Positions 25,473 through 34,651 are shown, numbered from the stretch's first letter. The stretch is DNA of 64,000 bases from Caballeronia choica (GCF_001544535.1 NZ_FCON02000014.1:1-64000), one strand, 5' to 3'. The notes: generated from the sequence alone by a model not told the origin. Numbers and translations are program-made.

Positions 25473-26615
25473 GTGAATCAGGATGCAAAATGGCCGACGG
25501 TTCGTCGGTGCAACACGACCTCACGGCGAGCCGACCGTGACTGCCTGCCGGGACGTTTCGCGAGCGAATCGCGTGGGCTTTGGGTGCTCGTGCACGTCTT
25601 CCGGCTGCTCGCCGTGGCGATCGTCCTGCTGTGGGGATCATCGGCGCACGCGACGCTCGCCTGCGGCATCGCGAATGCGAACAAAACCTTGAGCGCGGGC
25701 TACCTGTCCGTCCCCAGGAATGCCAGTCCCGGGCAGACGATCAAGACCCTGCCGCCCGAGCCTTTCGTGATGACCTGCCAATTCAACGCCAATGCGCCGG
25801 TTATCACGACCGCTACGCATATTCCCCATTTCGACGTGGCCGTCGCACCTGTCGCAGGCACGGTGGACGTATATCCCACGGATATTGCCGGCGTCGGCGT
25901 CCGCTATACGATCTACGCGGACGCATGTACGGAACGAAGTGCCGTTGTCACAAACAAGACTGCTCAGCTTCATTGTCCGAGATCCGGAGTGATCCCGAGT
26001 GACCAGTCGATTCCCGCGACCGTCGTCGCCGAATTCGTCGCGACGGGCTCGCTCGCCGCGGGCACGCTTACGCTGACGTCGGTCCCACAACTCAAGGTCT
26101 GGTACAACAGCGACTTTCAGCCTGGTGCGAGCTGGACGCAGGCTCCCGTGTATACCGGCACCGCTTCCGGCACCATCCGCCAGCAATCCTGCTCCGTGCA
26201 GAATTCAGCGCAAGCGATCACCCTGCCAACGGTCACCACGAGATCACTCGATTCCGGCGCGGGAACGGTTGCCGGATCGCAGCCGTTTTCCGTCGACCTG
26301 TCGTGCGCGGCGGGCGCGCAGGTATCGATCACCTTCACCGATGCGACGAACCCCTCCAACACCAGCAGCGTGCTCAGTCTCGCGAGCGGTTCGACGGCAA
26401 CGGGCGTCGGCATCGAATTGCGCCGTGCGAACGACATGAAAATATCGTTTGGCCCCGACTCCGCCGCGCCCGGCACGACCAACCAATGGCTCGTCGGCGC
26501 GGCGCCCAATGGCGCGCTCGGCATTCCGCTGTCGGCCCGGTACGTGCGCACGACGGGCACGCTCGCGGCGGGCTCCGTGAAAGCGCTCGCCACCTTCACG
26601 ATGTCCTACAACTAG
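25473..26615 (+). CDS. Fimbrial / spore coat protein U-like secreted protein
   Basis: 380 residues. A long N-terminal region ends in a signal-like hydrophobic segment (VFRLLAVAIVLLWGSSAHA, about 42-60). The mature protein has two beta-rich parts. The C-terminal part from CSVQNSAQAITLPTV, with a second Cys in VDLSCAAGAQVSITF and an aromatic end (LATFTMSYN), has the layout of type 1 fimbrial subunits, suggesting a pilus-associated or adhesin-like protein. The GTG at 25473 follows AGAGGGA. No usher, chaperone or major pilin is adjacent. A hybrid kinase follows on the same strand after 95 bases. Which pilus family it belongs to is uncertain. Confidence 0.78.
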   Translation: MNQDAKWPTVRRCNTTSRRADRDCLPGRFASESRGLWVLVHVFRLLAVAIVLLWGSSAHATLACGIANANKTLSAGYLSVPRNASPGQTIKTLPPEPFVMTCQFNANAPVITTATHIPHFDVAVAPVAGTVDVYPTDIAGVGVRYTIYADACTERSAVVTNKTAQLHCPRSGVIPSDQSIPATVVAEFVATGSLAAGTLTLTSVPQLKVWYNSDFQPGASWTQAPVYTGTASGTIRQQSCSVQNSAQAITLPTVTTRSLDSGAGTVAGSQPFSVDLSCAAGAQVSITFTDATNPSNTSSVLSLASGSTATGVGIELRRANDMKISFGPDSAAPGTTNQWLVGAAPNGALGIPLSARYVRTTGTLAAGSVKALATFTMSYN

Positions 26616-26710
26616 CGCCAGCGACATCACCGGCACTAGGCGCCCGCCACCATTTGCCGACTGCTCGCATAATTGAGACACTGCCCGGACCCTCCTTCAA
26701 GGCAACGGGC

Positions 26711-29700
26711 TTGGCACGTTTCACACTCCCTCTCCTGCGCGTCGCGCGTCTCATCTTCTGCGCGCTCGCCATTGCGTGCTGCGGCGCCGCGTCGGCGGCG
26801 CAGGGGGAGTTCGTCGTGGGCGCGGTGCCCGGAGCGGTCCCGCCGCTCGACCTGAGCGCGCCGCCCGCGAGCACCGATGCACCGCCCGCCGTGCGCGGCA
26901 TTTCCGCCGACTTCGCCCACGCAATCGCGCAATCGCTCGACCTCGCGCTGCGATGGCGCGTCTATCCCGACCGCCCCGCGATGATCGCGGCGCTCGCCCG
27001 CGGCGAGATCGACGCCGTCACGACCGCGACCGGCGAAGACCCCGGCGCGCCGCTCCTCCTGAGCCGTCCCTATCTGTCGACCAAGCAGGTCCACGTCGAG
27101 CCGCGCGACCGGCGCGCGGCGACGGGCCGCATTGCGTATCTCGAGGCACAGACGTCGCCCGAGCGGCTGCGCGCGGCTTATCCGCAATTGCGCCCGGTGG
27201 GCTATCGCACGGCCACCGGCGCGCTGCTGGCCGTGACGCTCGGCGACGCCGACGCCTTCGTCGGCGATCTCGTCGCCACCACCTACGCGATCGACCATTT
27301 CGATTTCACCGCGCTGCGGATCACCGGCTTTGCGCCCTTCGACGAGGCCGGCTACAGCTTTGCGTTCGCCGCCGCGCGGCCGGAGGCGGCGGCGTGGCGC
27401 GAGCAAGTCGACACGGCGCTCGCGGCGCTGCCCGCGCGCTTTCTGCTGGAGATCCGCGCGCGCTGGGGCGCGACGGCGACCGCGGTCAGCTTCGACGAAC
27501 CGTTCGCGCTCACCGTCGCCGAGCGCGCCTGGATCGCGGCGCACCCGGTCGTGCCCTATTCGATGCTCGGCCGCGCGGCGCCGCTGACCTTCCGCGACGC
27601 GAACGGCCGCCCGGCCGGTTTCGCCGTCGACATCCTCGCGGCGATCGCGCGCGTCACCGGCTTGCGCTTTGAGCCGCGAGTGCACGATTCGATCGAGGAG
27701 ATCGACCGCGACATCCGCGACGGCAGCGCGCTCCTGACGCCGTTCCGCCAGTCGGCGGAGCCCGGTCCCGGGTTGCTCGGCAGCCGGCCATACGGCGAAG
27801 GCCTGTTCCTGATCGTCACGCGGGCGGGCGCCGCGCCCCGGCGCGACGCGGCCGCGCTCGCCGGCGCGCGGGTCGCGGTGCCGGGCGGCGCACTCGTCGA
27901 ATCGCTCGTGCGCGAGCGCGTGCCGTCGGCGCGAATCGTCCGGACGGCGAACTACGACGCCCAGTTCGATGCGCTCGCGAATGGCCGCGCCGATGCCGCC
28001 GTCGCCGACATGGCGTTCGCGAACTACGCGGTGTCGAACGCGTATCGCGGACGGCTCGTGGCGAGCGGCGCGCTCGGCGGCGAACCGGCGCCGTACCGCC
28101 TGGTGGTGTCGGGGCGTGAGCCGACGCTCGCCGGCATCGTCGACCGCGCGATCGGTCAGTTGCATCCCGCTGAACTCGATGCGATCCGCCGCCGCTGGTC
28201 GCTCGGCGAGCATCCGGAGACGCTCTGGGAGCGGCGCCGCCCCCAAATCGAACTGGGCGCGGCGCTCGGCCTTGGGGTCGTGCTGCTGCTGATGGCCTGG
28301 GCCGTCTCGCTGCGCACGCAGATCGCGCGCCGGGTCGCGGCGGAAGTGGCGATGCGCGCGGCCAAGGAAGAGGCGGAAACCGCCAACCGCGCGAAATCGA
28401 CCTTCCTCGCGACGATGAGCCACGAGATCCGCACGCCGATGAACGCCGTGCTCGGCCTGCTGGAACTCGAACTGCGCAGCCCCGGCGACCGCGCCTCGAC
28501 CGAACGCTCGCTCGGGATCGCGCATCAGGCGGCGCGCGACCTGCTCGGCCTGATCGACGACATTCTCGACGTCGCGAAAATCGAGGCGGAGCGTCTGATG
28601 CTCGCGCCCGCGCCGCTGGAACTCGACGCCTGGGTGGCGGGCGTGGTCGCGATCTATGGGCCGGCCGCGCGCGGCAAGGGCATTCTGCTTGCCACCGAAA
28701 AGCGCGGTGCGGCGGGCCCGGCATGGGTCGACGCGGATGCGCTGCGCCTGCGGCAAGTGCTCGGCAACCTGCTGTCGAACGCGATCAAGTTCACCGAGAA
28801 CGGGCGCGTGACGGTTATGTACACGATCGGCGAGATCGTGGACGGCGCGCGCGAGGTGGTGCTGGAGGTGTCGGATACCGGCATCGGCATGACGCCCGCG
28901 CAGCAGGCGGCGCTCTTCGCGCCGTTCGTGCAGGCTCACGACGATCGCAGCGGCCGGTACGGCGGCACGGGCCTCGGGCTGACGATCTGCCGGCGCCTCG
29001 TGTCGATGATGGGCGGGACGGTCGAGGTGTCGAGCGAAGCAGGGCGCGGCAGCCGTTTCACGGTGCGGCTGACGCTGCCCGCGGCGGCGCCGCTCGCGGT
29101 GCCGTCGGCCAACGTTCCCGATGCGCTCGCGCAGGAGCAAGAAGCGCGGCTCGCGGGCCTGCACGTTCTGATCGTCGACGACCACCCCGCGAACCGCATC
29201 GTGCTCGCGAGTCAGCTTGCGGAGTTCGGCTGCACGGTGGAAACCGCCAACGATGGCGCCGCCGCGTTGTCGCGCTGGCGCGCGGACGCCGCCGCGTTCG
29301 ACCTGATCCTGACCGATTGCTCGATGCCGGTGATGAACGGCGAAGAACTGGCGCGCCTGATCCGGGGCGATGAAGCGGCGAGCGCCGGCAGGGCCGGAGC
29401 GGCGCGCGGTCCGGTCCCGATCGTCGGCGTCACGGCGGACGCGCGGCCCGAGGCGGCGGCACAGGCGGTGGTCGCGGGGATGACGATGTGTCTGGCGAAA
29501 CCCGTCGGCTTCGACGCACTGCGGCGCGCGCTGGCACTGGCGATGCGAAGCAACGGGTTTACAACGGCGGCGCGCTCGTCGTCGGAGCGGCCCGCGCCGC
29601 ACGTCCCCGAAGTCGCCCAAGCGTTCGACCCTGCTCTCGTCGACACCTTCGGCGCCGAGGCCGCCACGCTCGTCGAGACCGTGCAGACAGCGAACGCGCA

Positions 29701-29962
29701 GGATCTGGCCGAAGCCCGCGACGCGATGGACGCCTGCGACTACGCGCGACTGCGCGAGACCGCGCACCGGATGAAGGGCGCCGCCTTCGTGATCGGCGCG
29801 ACGCCGTTCGCGAGCGCGTGCGGCGCGCTCCAGGTCGCCTGCCAGAGCGCCCTCGACGACGATCGCAACGGCGAGGAGGACGAGCACACCGCGGCGGCGT
29901 TCCGCGTGTTCATCGATGAAGGCGCGGCGCTCGACGCCGCGCTCGCGCAACGCGCGATCTAG
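26711..29962 (+). CDS. BvgS/EvgS-like hybrid histidine kinase with two periplasmic binding-protein domains
   Basis: About 1083 residues. In order: signal/anchor segment (about 5-28, ends CCGAASAA), two SBP_bac_3 (Venus-flytrap) domains (about 37-260 and 265-505), membrane segment (about 520-540), coiled coil, HisKA with His571 in TMSHEIRTPMN, HATPase with GLGLTICRRL, receiver domain with phospho-acceptor Asp869 in LTDCSMPVMNG, and Hpt with His1019 in AHRMKGAAF. No PAS or HAMP is seen. This is a full phosphorelay sensor of the BvgS type, but no separate response regulator is adjacent. The TTG at 26711 is chosen because it places the hydrophobic signal at the N-terminus; no ATG exists in frame there. 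Confidence 0.9.
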   Translation: MARFTLPLLRVARLIFCALAIACCGAASAAQGEFVVGAVPGAVPPLDLSAPPASTDAPPAVRGISADFAHAIAQSLDLALRWRVYPDRPAMIAALARGEIDAVTTATGEDPGAPLLLSRPYLSTKQVHVEPRDRRAATGRIAYLEAQTSPERLRAAYPQLRPVGYRTATGALLAVTLGDADAFVGDLVATTYAIDHFDFTALRITGFAPFDEAGYSFAFAAARPEAAAWREQVDTALAALPARFLLEIRARWGATATAVSFDEPFALTVAERAWIAAHPVVPYSMLGRAAPLTFRDANGRPAGFAVDILAAIARVTGLRFEPRVHDSIEEIDRDIRDGSALLTPFRQSAEPGPGLLGSRPYGEGLFLIVTRAGAAPRRDAAALAGARVAVPGGALVESLVRERVPSARIVRTANYDAQFDALANGRADAAVADMAFANYAVSNAYRGRLVASGALGGEPAPYRLVVSGREPTLAGIVDRAIGQLHPAELDAIRRRWSLGEHPETLWERRRPQIELGAALGLGVVLLLMAWAVSLRTQIARRVAAEVAMRAAKEEAETANRAKSTFLATMSHEIRTPMNAVLGLLELELRSPGDRASTERSLGIAHQAARDLLGLIDDILDVAKIEAERLMLAPAPLELDAWVAGVVAIYGPAARGKGILLATEKRGAAGPAWVDADALRLRQVLGNLLSNAIKFTENGRVTVMYTIGEIVDGAREVVLEVSDTGIGMTPAQQAALFAPFVQAHDDRSGRYGGTGLGLTICRRLVSMMGGTVEVSSEAGRGSRFTVRLTLPAAAPLAVPSANVPDALAQEQEARLAGLHVLIVDDHPANRIVLASQLAEFGCTVETANDGAAALSRWRADAAAFDLILTDCSMPVMNGEELARLIRGDEAASAGRAGAARGPVPIVGVTADARPEAAAQAVVAGMTMCLAKPVGFDALRRALALAMRSNGFTTAARSSSERPAPHVPEVAQAFDPALVDTFGAEAATLVETVQTANAQDLAEARDAMDACDYARLRETAHRMKGAAFVIGATPFASACGALQVACQSALDDDRNGEEDEHTAAAFRVFIDEGAALDAALAQRAI

Positions 29963-30067
29963 GCGTGCATGGCGCGAGCGCCGGGTGGCGTGTGTTTTAA
30001 TTGAGCCTTCGCCCATCCCGAACTGGCCCGCGACCTTTGCGCCGCGAATGCGCTACTTTCCCGACGC

Positions 30068-30589
30068 ATGAATCGAAGGCTCGATCCCGATCTCATTTGC
30101 TGCCGGCGTCCGCGCCGCACTCAGACGCGCCTCCTTGCGCTCGCCGCGCTCGCCGCGTTGGTCGCCGCTACGCCGCTTCACGCGCAGCACGCCGAGTGGC
30201 TCGACCCACGCGTCACGCAAGCGACGATCGTCGATACGATCTGCGTGCCGGGCTATGCCGATCGCGTGTCGCCGTCGTTCGATGCCCAGATGCGCCAGAA
30301 ACAGCGCCTGCTGAAGCAGCGCGGCATCGACGATGTGTCCGCGTCGGACTATGCGCTCGATCATCGGATGCCCGTGCTGCTCGGCGGCCTCGCGAGCGCG
30401 CCGGCCAATCTCGACCTGCGGCGCTGGGAAGGGCGCGCGGGCCAGCGTCGCAAGGAGCGGCTCGCGGTGTTCCTGAAACGCTGCGTCTGCACCGGCGACA
30501 TCACGCTGGCTCAGGCGCAGTCCGCGATCGCAGGCGACTGGGAGAACCGCTTTCCCAATCTGTCGAGCCTGACCTGCACGGGCTCGTGA
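30068..30589 (+). CDS. Secreted HNH-nuclease-like hypothetical protein
   Basis: 173 residues with an N-terminal signal peptide (hydrophobic LLALAALAALVAATPLHAQ, about 22-40). The mature protein contains DTICVPGYADRVSPS, then a YALDHRMPVLLGGLASAPANL block and a C-terminal CVCTGDITLAQAQSAIAGDW. The D-H..P...GG....NL pattern with a downstream basic helix is the beta-beta-alpha metal fold seen in HNH-like proteins, many of which are exported small proteins of unknown role. Nuclease activity is plausible but unproven. No strong ribosome-binding site is visible before the ATG at 30068. Confidence 0.72.
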   Translation: MNRRLDPDLICCRRPRRTQTRLLALAALAALVAATPLHAQHAEWLDPRVTQATIVDTICVPGYADRVSPSFDAQMRQKQRLLKQRGIDDVSASDYALDHRMPVLLGGLASAPANLDLRRWEGRAGQRRKERLAVFLKRCVCTGDITLAQAQSAIAGDWENRFPNLSSLTCTGS

Positions 30590-30784
30590 TTCTCCGGTTC
30601 CATATCTTGAAATAATCGCGGCGGCCCGCGGAGACGATGGGACTTCGTTCCGGCTCGTCCAGGCGCAGGCCCGATGGACGGGCGTCGCGCGCCAGTCGAT
30701 CCACAAAAGTCAAAATGTCACATGGAAATACGCGTCGCGGCGACTACCATGTATTTGTCTTGAAATTAGTTTCCCGGAGCCGTG

Positions 30785-30910
30785 ATGATCGTTCTTTGCC
30801 TGTCTGTTTTGTTGGTCGGCGCTACGCTTGCCAGCGCGATATTGAACCCACGCAAGCAGCTTCGTCCGGTGCGGATTGCGCGGCGCACCGACTTCTTTCG
30901 CGAACGGTGA
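30785..30910 (+). CDS. 41-residue membrane protein, translationally coupled to the next gene
   Basis: A very short gene: MIVLCLSVLLVGATLASAI forms one membrane segment, followed by a strongly basic cytoplasmic tail (NPRKQLRPVRIARRTDFFRER). The ATG at 30785 has an ideal GGAG seven bases upstream. The stop overlaps the next start as GTGA. Single-span proteins with Arg-rich tails can bind membranes and nucleic acids, but no function is known. Coding status is supported by the ribosome-binding site, the membrane-helix pattern and the coupling. Confidence 0.65.
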   Translation: MIVLCLSVLLVGATLASAILNPRKQLRPVRIARRTDFFRER

Positions 30911-31182
30911 GCACCGTGCTTTTGCTGATCTGGAATCTGCCGCGCCGCTGCGCCGCCACCGAAGTCCGGCGCTTTCTCGAGCACGAATTGGGAGACTACG
31001 CTTCGGACATCGCGGTTTACGGCGCGGGCACGCCCGACGCCTATGCGCAGGCGAAGCTCACGACCGAGGTGCCGTACATCGGGGAAGCGATCGCGCAGCG
31101 CCTTTGCCAGCGCCGCCTTCGGGACACGCCGCTCAAGGCCCGAGCGTCCGCTTCGGGCGATGCGTCGACGCGGCTGCACTGA
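30907..31182 (+). CDS. RRM-like (RNA-binding) small protein
   Basis: 91 residues. STVLLLIWNLPRRCAATEVRRFLE begins like an RRM (beta-1 LLLIWNLP, then helix 1), followed by SDIAVYGAGTPDAYAQAKL and a further helix, VPYIGEAIAQRL. RRM-like proteins annotated as RNA-binding are common in Burkholderia relatives. The GTG at 30907 overlaps the stop of the 41-residue membrane protein by four bases and has no independent ribosome-binding site, so its translation should depend on the upstream gene. RNA binding is inferred from fold only; the RNP aromatic residues are poorly conserved. Confidence 0.65.
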   Translation: MSTVLLLIWNLPRRCAATEVRRFLEHELGDYASDIAVYGAGTPDAYAQAKLTTEVPYIGEAIAQRLCQRRLRDTPLKARASASGDASTRLH

Positions 31183-31255
31183 AACTCGCAGATCGCAGGG
31201 CACCGGACCGCCACCGGCCATACTTGAAGACGTCGGTCTGGCCGGTCGCGCAGTC

Positions 31256-32116
31256 CTATCCCGCTCTCGCCAGCAGCACCCCCGCCAACGCCACGCCGAA
31301 GCCCATGATCTGAAGCGTGCCCAGCGTCTCGCCGAACGCGACATAACTCTCGAGCGCCGCGAGCGGTGGCGCGAGAAAGAGCAGGGCCGTCGCGCGCGAT
31401 GCGTCCCCGCGTCTCACCATCCAGACGAGCAGCGTCGTCGCGACGCCCGACAACATCACGACGCCCCACGCCAGCGAAATCCACGTCACCGTCGATGCGA
31501 CGAAGCGATGTTCGCCCAGCGCCCACACGAGCGCGCCCGCCACGAGCGCCGCGCCGATGTTTTGCAGCGCGCTCGCACTGCGGATGTCGGCTTGGGCAAG
31601 CGAGGTCTTCTGGTAAAGAGTGCCGGCGGTGATCGCCACGACGGCGAGCACCGCCACGATCACGACGAACCACTGCGAGTCGTGGCCGCCACCGGCAGCG
31701 ATTTTCGGCGCCAGCACGAGCGCGACGCCCGCGAGTCCCAGCGCGAGGCCGGTCCACGCGCGCCGCGACAGCCGCTCGCCGAACAGCGGCGCGGCAATCG
31801 CCGCCGTCAGGAGCGGCTGCAGCGCGCCGAGCAGCGCCATCACGCCGGCGCCCATGCCCTGCGCCACGGCCCAGTAGCCCGCGCCGAGATAGACGCCCTG
31901 CAAGAGCGCGCCGGCACACAGATGCCGCGCGGCGTCACGCCCGCGCGGCCAATTCACGCGCGCCATCCACGCGATCGCGACGAAGAGCAGCGCCGTGCCC
32001 GAAAAGCGTGCCAGCAGATACAGGTTGGGATCGACGTAAGGCGTGATCGCCCGGGCGACGATGAAGCCGGTCGACCAGAGGAAGACGAACGCGGCGGCAA
32101 TCAGGAACATGAACAT
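31256..32116 (-). CDS. EamA-type DMT transporter
   Basis: 286 residues with about ten membrane segments in two EamA repeats, the drug/metabolite transporter layout. The N-terminus FLIAAAFVFLWSTGFIVARAI and the first repeat end (ALLGALQPLLTAAIAAPLFGERLS) are typical, as is the second repeat (LSGVATTLLVWMVRRGDASRATALLFLAPPLAALESYVAFGE). These export amino acids or other metabolites; the substrate is unknown. Two nearby ATGs (32116, 32110) are both possible starts. Confidence 0.92.
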   Translation of the reverse strand: MFMFLIAAAFVFLWSTGFIVARAITPYVDPNLYLLARFSGTALLFVAIAWMARVNWPRGRDAARHLCAGALLQGVYLGAGYWAVAQGMGAGVMALLGALQPLLTAAIAAPLFGERLSRRAWTGLALGLAGVALVLAPKIAAGGGHDSQWFVVIVAVLAVVAITAGTLYQKTSLAQADIRSASALQNIGAALVAGALVWALGEHRFVASTVTWISLAWGVVMLSGVATTLLVWMVRRGDASRATALLFLAPPLAALESYVAFGETLGTLQIMGFGVALAGVLLARAG

Positions 32117-32192
32117 GACGAGGAAACGCTCGGGGAAAGGCCGCAGTATCGGCGACCCCGCCGCGCTCGGTCTTGTTCAGACCTGCACACCG

Positions 32193-32378
32193 TCACTCGA
32201 GCGAGAACGTGTCGAGTGGCTGGTTGGCGCGCGCTTCGCCCGCGAAGCGCGCGCCAAGCTGCGCGTGGAGGCGCCGGGCTTCGTCGAGCGTCAGGTCGAT
32301 CCAGTAGGGGTCGCCGGCTGCGTCGTTCAGGCGCTCGGGCGGAAACTGGATCTCAAGGATTACCCCCTTTTTGTACAT
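32193..32378 (-). CDS. Small conserved-looking hypothetical protein
   Basis: 61 residues: MYKKGVILEIQFPPERLNDA then YWIDLTLDEARRLHAQLGARF. It has no signal peptide or membrane segment. The predicted pattern is a strand, loop and amphipathic helix. The ATG at 32378 has AAGG about nine bases upstream; a longer frame upstream is unlike coding sequence. It is divergent from the DeoR regulator gene. Function not recognised. Confidence 0.65.
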   Translation of the reverse strand: MYKKGVILEIQFPPERLNDAAGDPYWIDLTLDEARRLHAQLGARFAGEARANQPLDTFSLE

Positions 32379-32570
32379 GCTGGCCCTTCTCTGGAAGCGG
32401 GAAAGAAGCACCGAGTCTAACAACCGGTGCGCCGATGATTGCCCCCGCTCAGGAAAGAAAGCATTGAGCGCGGGCGGGTTGACGCCGCCGGTCAACGACG
32501 ATCGGCGGGGCCGCGTACTACAATACGCGCGCCTTCAATCCCTCGTGCCGCAAGGCCCGCACCGCCCGCG

Positions 32571-33326
32571 ATGCTCGCAGAACAACGTCACCAATACATC
32601 CTGTCGGAGTTGTCGAAGAACGGCGCGCTGTCGGTTGCCGAGCTCGTGCGCGCGCTCGATGTCTCGCGCGAGACGATCCGTCGCGACCTCAATGCGCTCG
32701 CCGAACGAGGCCTGATCGTCACGACCCATGGCGGCGCGCTCGCCGCCGATCATCGCGAGCCGCACGTCGACGTCCGCGAGCAGGCGAACGCGGCGGCCAA
32801 GCGCGCGATCGGCGCACGGGCGGCGCAACTCGTGCCGGACGGCGCGTCGGTCGTCATCGATTCGGGGAGCACGACGCAGGCCGTCGCGCGCTCGCTCGCG
32901 GACCGGCATCGGCTGACGGTGTACACGAACGACTGGCGCATCGCGATGCTGCTCGCGCGCCGCAACGACAATCGCGTGACGCTGCTCGGCGGTGAAGTGT
33001 CCGATCACGAAGACGCGTTGTTCGGCCTCGACACGATGCAGCAGCTCTCGCAGTATCACGCGGATTTTGCGTTCGTCGGCGCGGGCGGCATCACCGCCGA
33101 CGCGTTTCTCACCGACTACTCGCGCCTCGCCGCCGAAGTGCGCAGCCGCATGATCGTGACGGCGAGCACGGCGGTCGTCGTCGCGGATCACTCGAAGTTC
33201 GGTCTGGTCGCGCCCGTGCGGATCCGCGATTTCGAGAAGGTGCGCTATCTGATCACCGAACTCGCGCCGGACAAGGCGCTGCGCCGCGCGCTCGCGGCGC
33301 GCGGGCCGGAACTGGTGGTGGTTTGA
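32571..33326 (+). CDS. DeoR/GlpR family transcriptional regulator
   Basis: 251 residues. An N-terminal winged helix-turn-helix (ILSELSKNGALSVAELVRALDVSRETIRRDLNALAERGLIVTTHGGAL) is followed by the DeoR sugar-phosphate sensor domain with VIDSGSTTQAVA, VYTNDWRIAMLLARR, NRVTLLGGEVSDHEDALFG and the C-terminal VVVADHSKFG. The family represses sugar or polyol catabolic operons, released by a phosphorylated sugar. No catabolic operon is adjacent, so the target is unknown. The ATG at 32571 matches family N-termini. Confidence 0.93.
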   Translation: MLAEQRHQYILSELSKNGALSVAELVRALDVSRETIRRDLNALAERGLIVTTHGGALAADHREPHVDVREQANAAAKRAIGARAAQLVPDGASVVIDSGSTTQAVARSLADRHRLTVYTNDWRIAMLLARRNDNRVTLLGGEVSDHEDALFGLDTMQQLSQYHADFAFVGAGGITADAFLTDYSRLAAEVRSRMIVTASTAVVVADHSKFGLVAPVRIRDFEKVRYLITELAPDKALRRALAARGPELVVV

Positions 33327-33373
33327 ATCGCTGGCGCGGTTGACCTGGCGCGATCGCAGCCCCCGGCGTCTCA

Positions 33374-34435
33374 TCAAAAACTGAGCGCCAGCCCAAGCGA
33401 CGTGCCCGATATGTTCTGCCCGAACGCATAGCGGGCGACGAGCCGCACCCGCGAAAACATCTTGGTGACGCCACTCGTATCGACTTCGAGCCCCGCGCCG
33501 AGCGACGTCAGGTGATTGAAGCCGAGAACGCCGGCCTGGGCGCCGAGATAGGTGGAATGCGACAGTTCGAGTACATAACGCAACGGCTTGTGCAGCACGA
33601 TCGCGCCGGTGGGCGCGCGCCAGCGGGCGTAGAGATTGGCCGTCTGCGCGTCCGAACTGCCGTGCGCCGCCGACGATCCCGCAAAGCTCTGCAAATGGAT
33701 GTAGCTATAGCGCCACTCGATGTCGACTTCGTAGTCCTCCCGGACGCGCTCGTAGTCGAGCATCACCGCGCCGCCGAGTCCAAACGCGCTCATCGAGCCG
33801 TGCGTGAGGACGTCGACGTCGCGGTCGGTGTGCCGGTTGATGATGAACTGCGCGGCCTGCGCGTCGCTCACGGCCTGCCCGAGTGAAAAATTGAAGATCG
33901 GCCGGAACACGAGTTCCTTGTCCGCCGTGAGCGGAAAATCCCAGCCGATGCCGCCCGTCGCCGAGACGTTGGTCCAGCGCGTCGGCAGCTTGCGGCGTTC
34001 GGCGCCGTCGGTCACGACGAAGGTCGGATCGTAGCGGCTGCCGCCGATCGCGCCTTCCAGGTAGAGCGGAAAGCTCTTGCTGATCGTGAACCCGCCGCCC
34101 AGTTGGGTCATCGAGAGGGACGGGTTGTCGGTCGAGCCGTTGCGGATGCTGAGCGAGCTCGCGGACAGATCCGGCACCGCCGAGTAGCCCATCAGCGCGA
34201 GCACGGTGTCGGCGCGCTTCTGTATGTTGCCGCCAACCACCTGAAGCGCGGGGCGTGCGGTGTCGTCGGCGCGGACCGTGCACGCTTGACAGATCGTGGC
34301 TGCGAAAAGCAGTGCCCGCGCGGCGCGGCGCACGCGATGTGCGTCTTCACAGTCGCCGGCGCGGCGGTGCGTTTGTTTCGTGGACAAGGCGATTTCGATA
34401 TAAACATGAGGATCACGAATAATATCGACGACCAC
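33374..34435 (-). CDS. Solitary outer-membrane beta-barrel (autotransporter-like)
   Basis: About 353 residues with a hydrophobic signal-like stretch (RAARALLFAATICQACTVRADD, about 36-57) and then alternating strands throughout: GGGFTISKSFPLYLEGAIGGS, ELVFRPIFNFSLGQAV, DIEWRYSYIHLQSF, YVLELSHSTYLGAQAGV, RVRLVARYAFGQN. It ends in GTSLGLALSF with the C-terminal Phe expected for Bam-assembled barrels. It resembles the solitary autotransporter-like barrel domain, with no passenger. The start is uncertain: GTG at 34435 gives a long pre-signal region, and a later TTG/GTG near the signal segment is possible. Confidence 0.75.
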   Translation of the reverse strand: MVVDIIRDPHVYIEIALSTKQTHRRAGDCEDAHRVRRAARALLFAATICQACTVRADDTARPALQVVGGNIQKRADTVLALMGYSAVPDLSASSLSIRNGSTDNPSLSMTQLGGGFTISKSFPLYLEGAIGGSRYDPTFVVTDGAERRKLPTRWTNVSATGGIGWDFPLTADKELVFRPIFNFSLGQAVSDAQAAQFIINRHTDRDVDVLTHGSMSAFGLGGAVMLDYERVREDYEVDIEWRYSYIHLQSFAGSSAAHGSSDAQTANLYARWRAPTGAIVLHKPLRYVLELSHSTYLGAQAGVLGFNHLTSLGAGLEVDTSGVTKMFSRVRLVARYAFGQNISGTSLGLALSF

Positions 34436-34651
34436 CCGGCATTCCGTTCCGAATTGTTGCAGGATCGAACGCCGTTGACGCGAGACATGTCAAAAATCAT
34501 CCTTCCGCTGCACATACCAAAAAAAATAAAACTAGCGTAACCTGCATCTTCACCCCACGCCACGACCGGCTGGCGTGGCTCGCCGCTTACATTTGGGATG
34601 CGCGGCGCGCGCCTTGCCTCGTCGCACACGTTGCAAAAACCGGAGGCTTCG

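Noticed and set aside
26636-30016. A 1,126-codon open frame on the minus strand opposite the hybrid kinase gene
   Set aside because: It is a compositional shadow of the plus-strand gene in GC-rich DNA: Arg/Asp-rich, no domain, no ribosome-binding site. The plus-strand product has a full set of recognisable domains.
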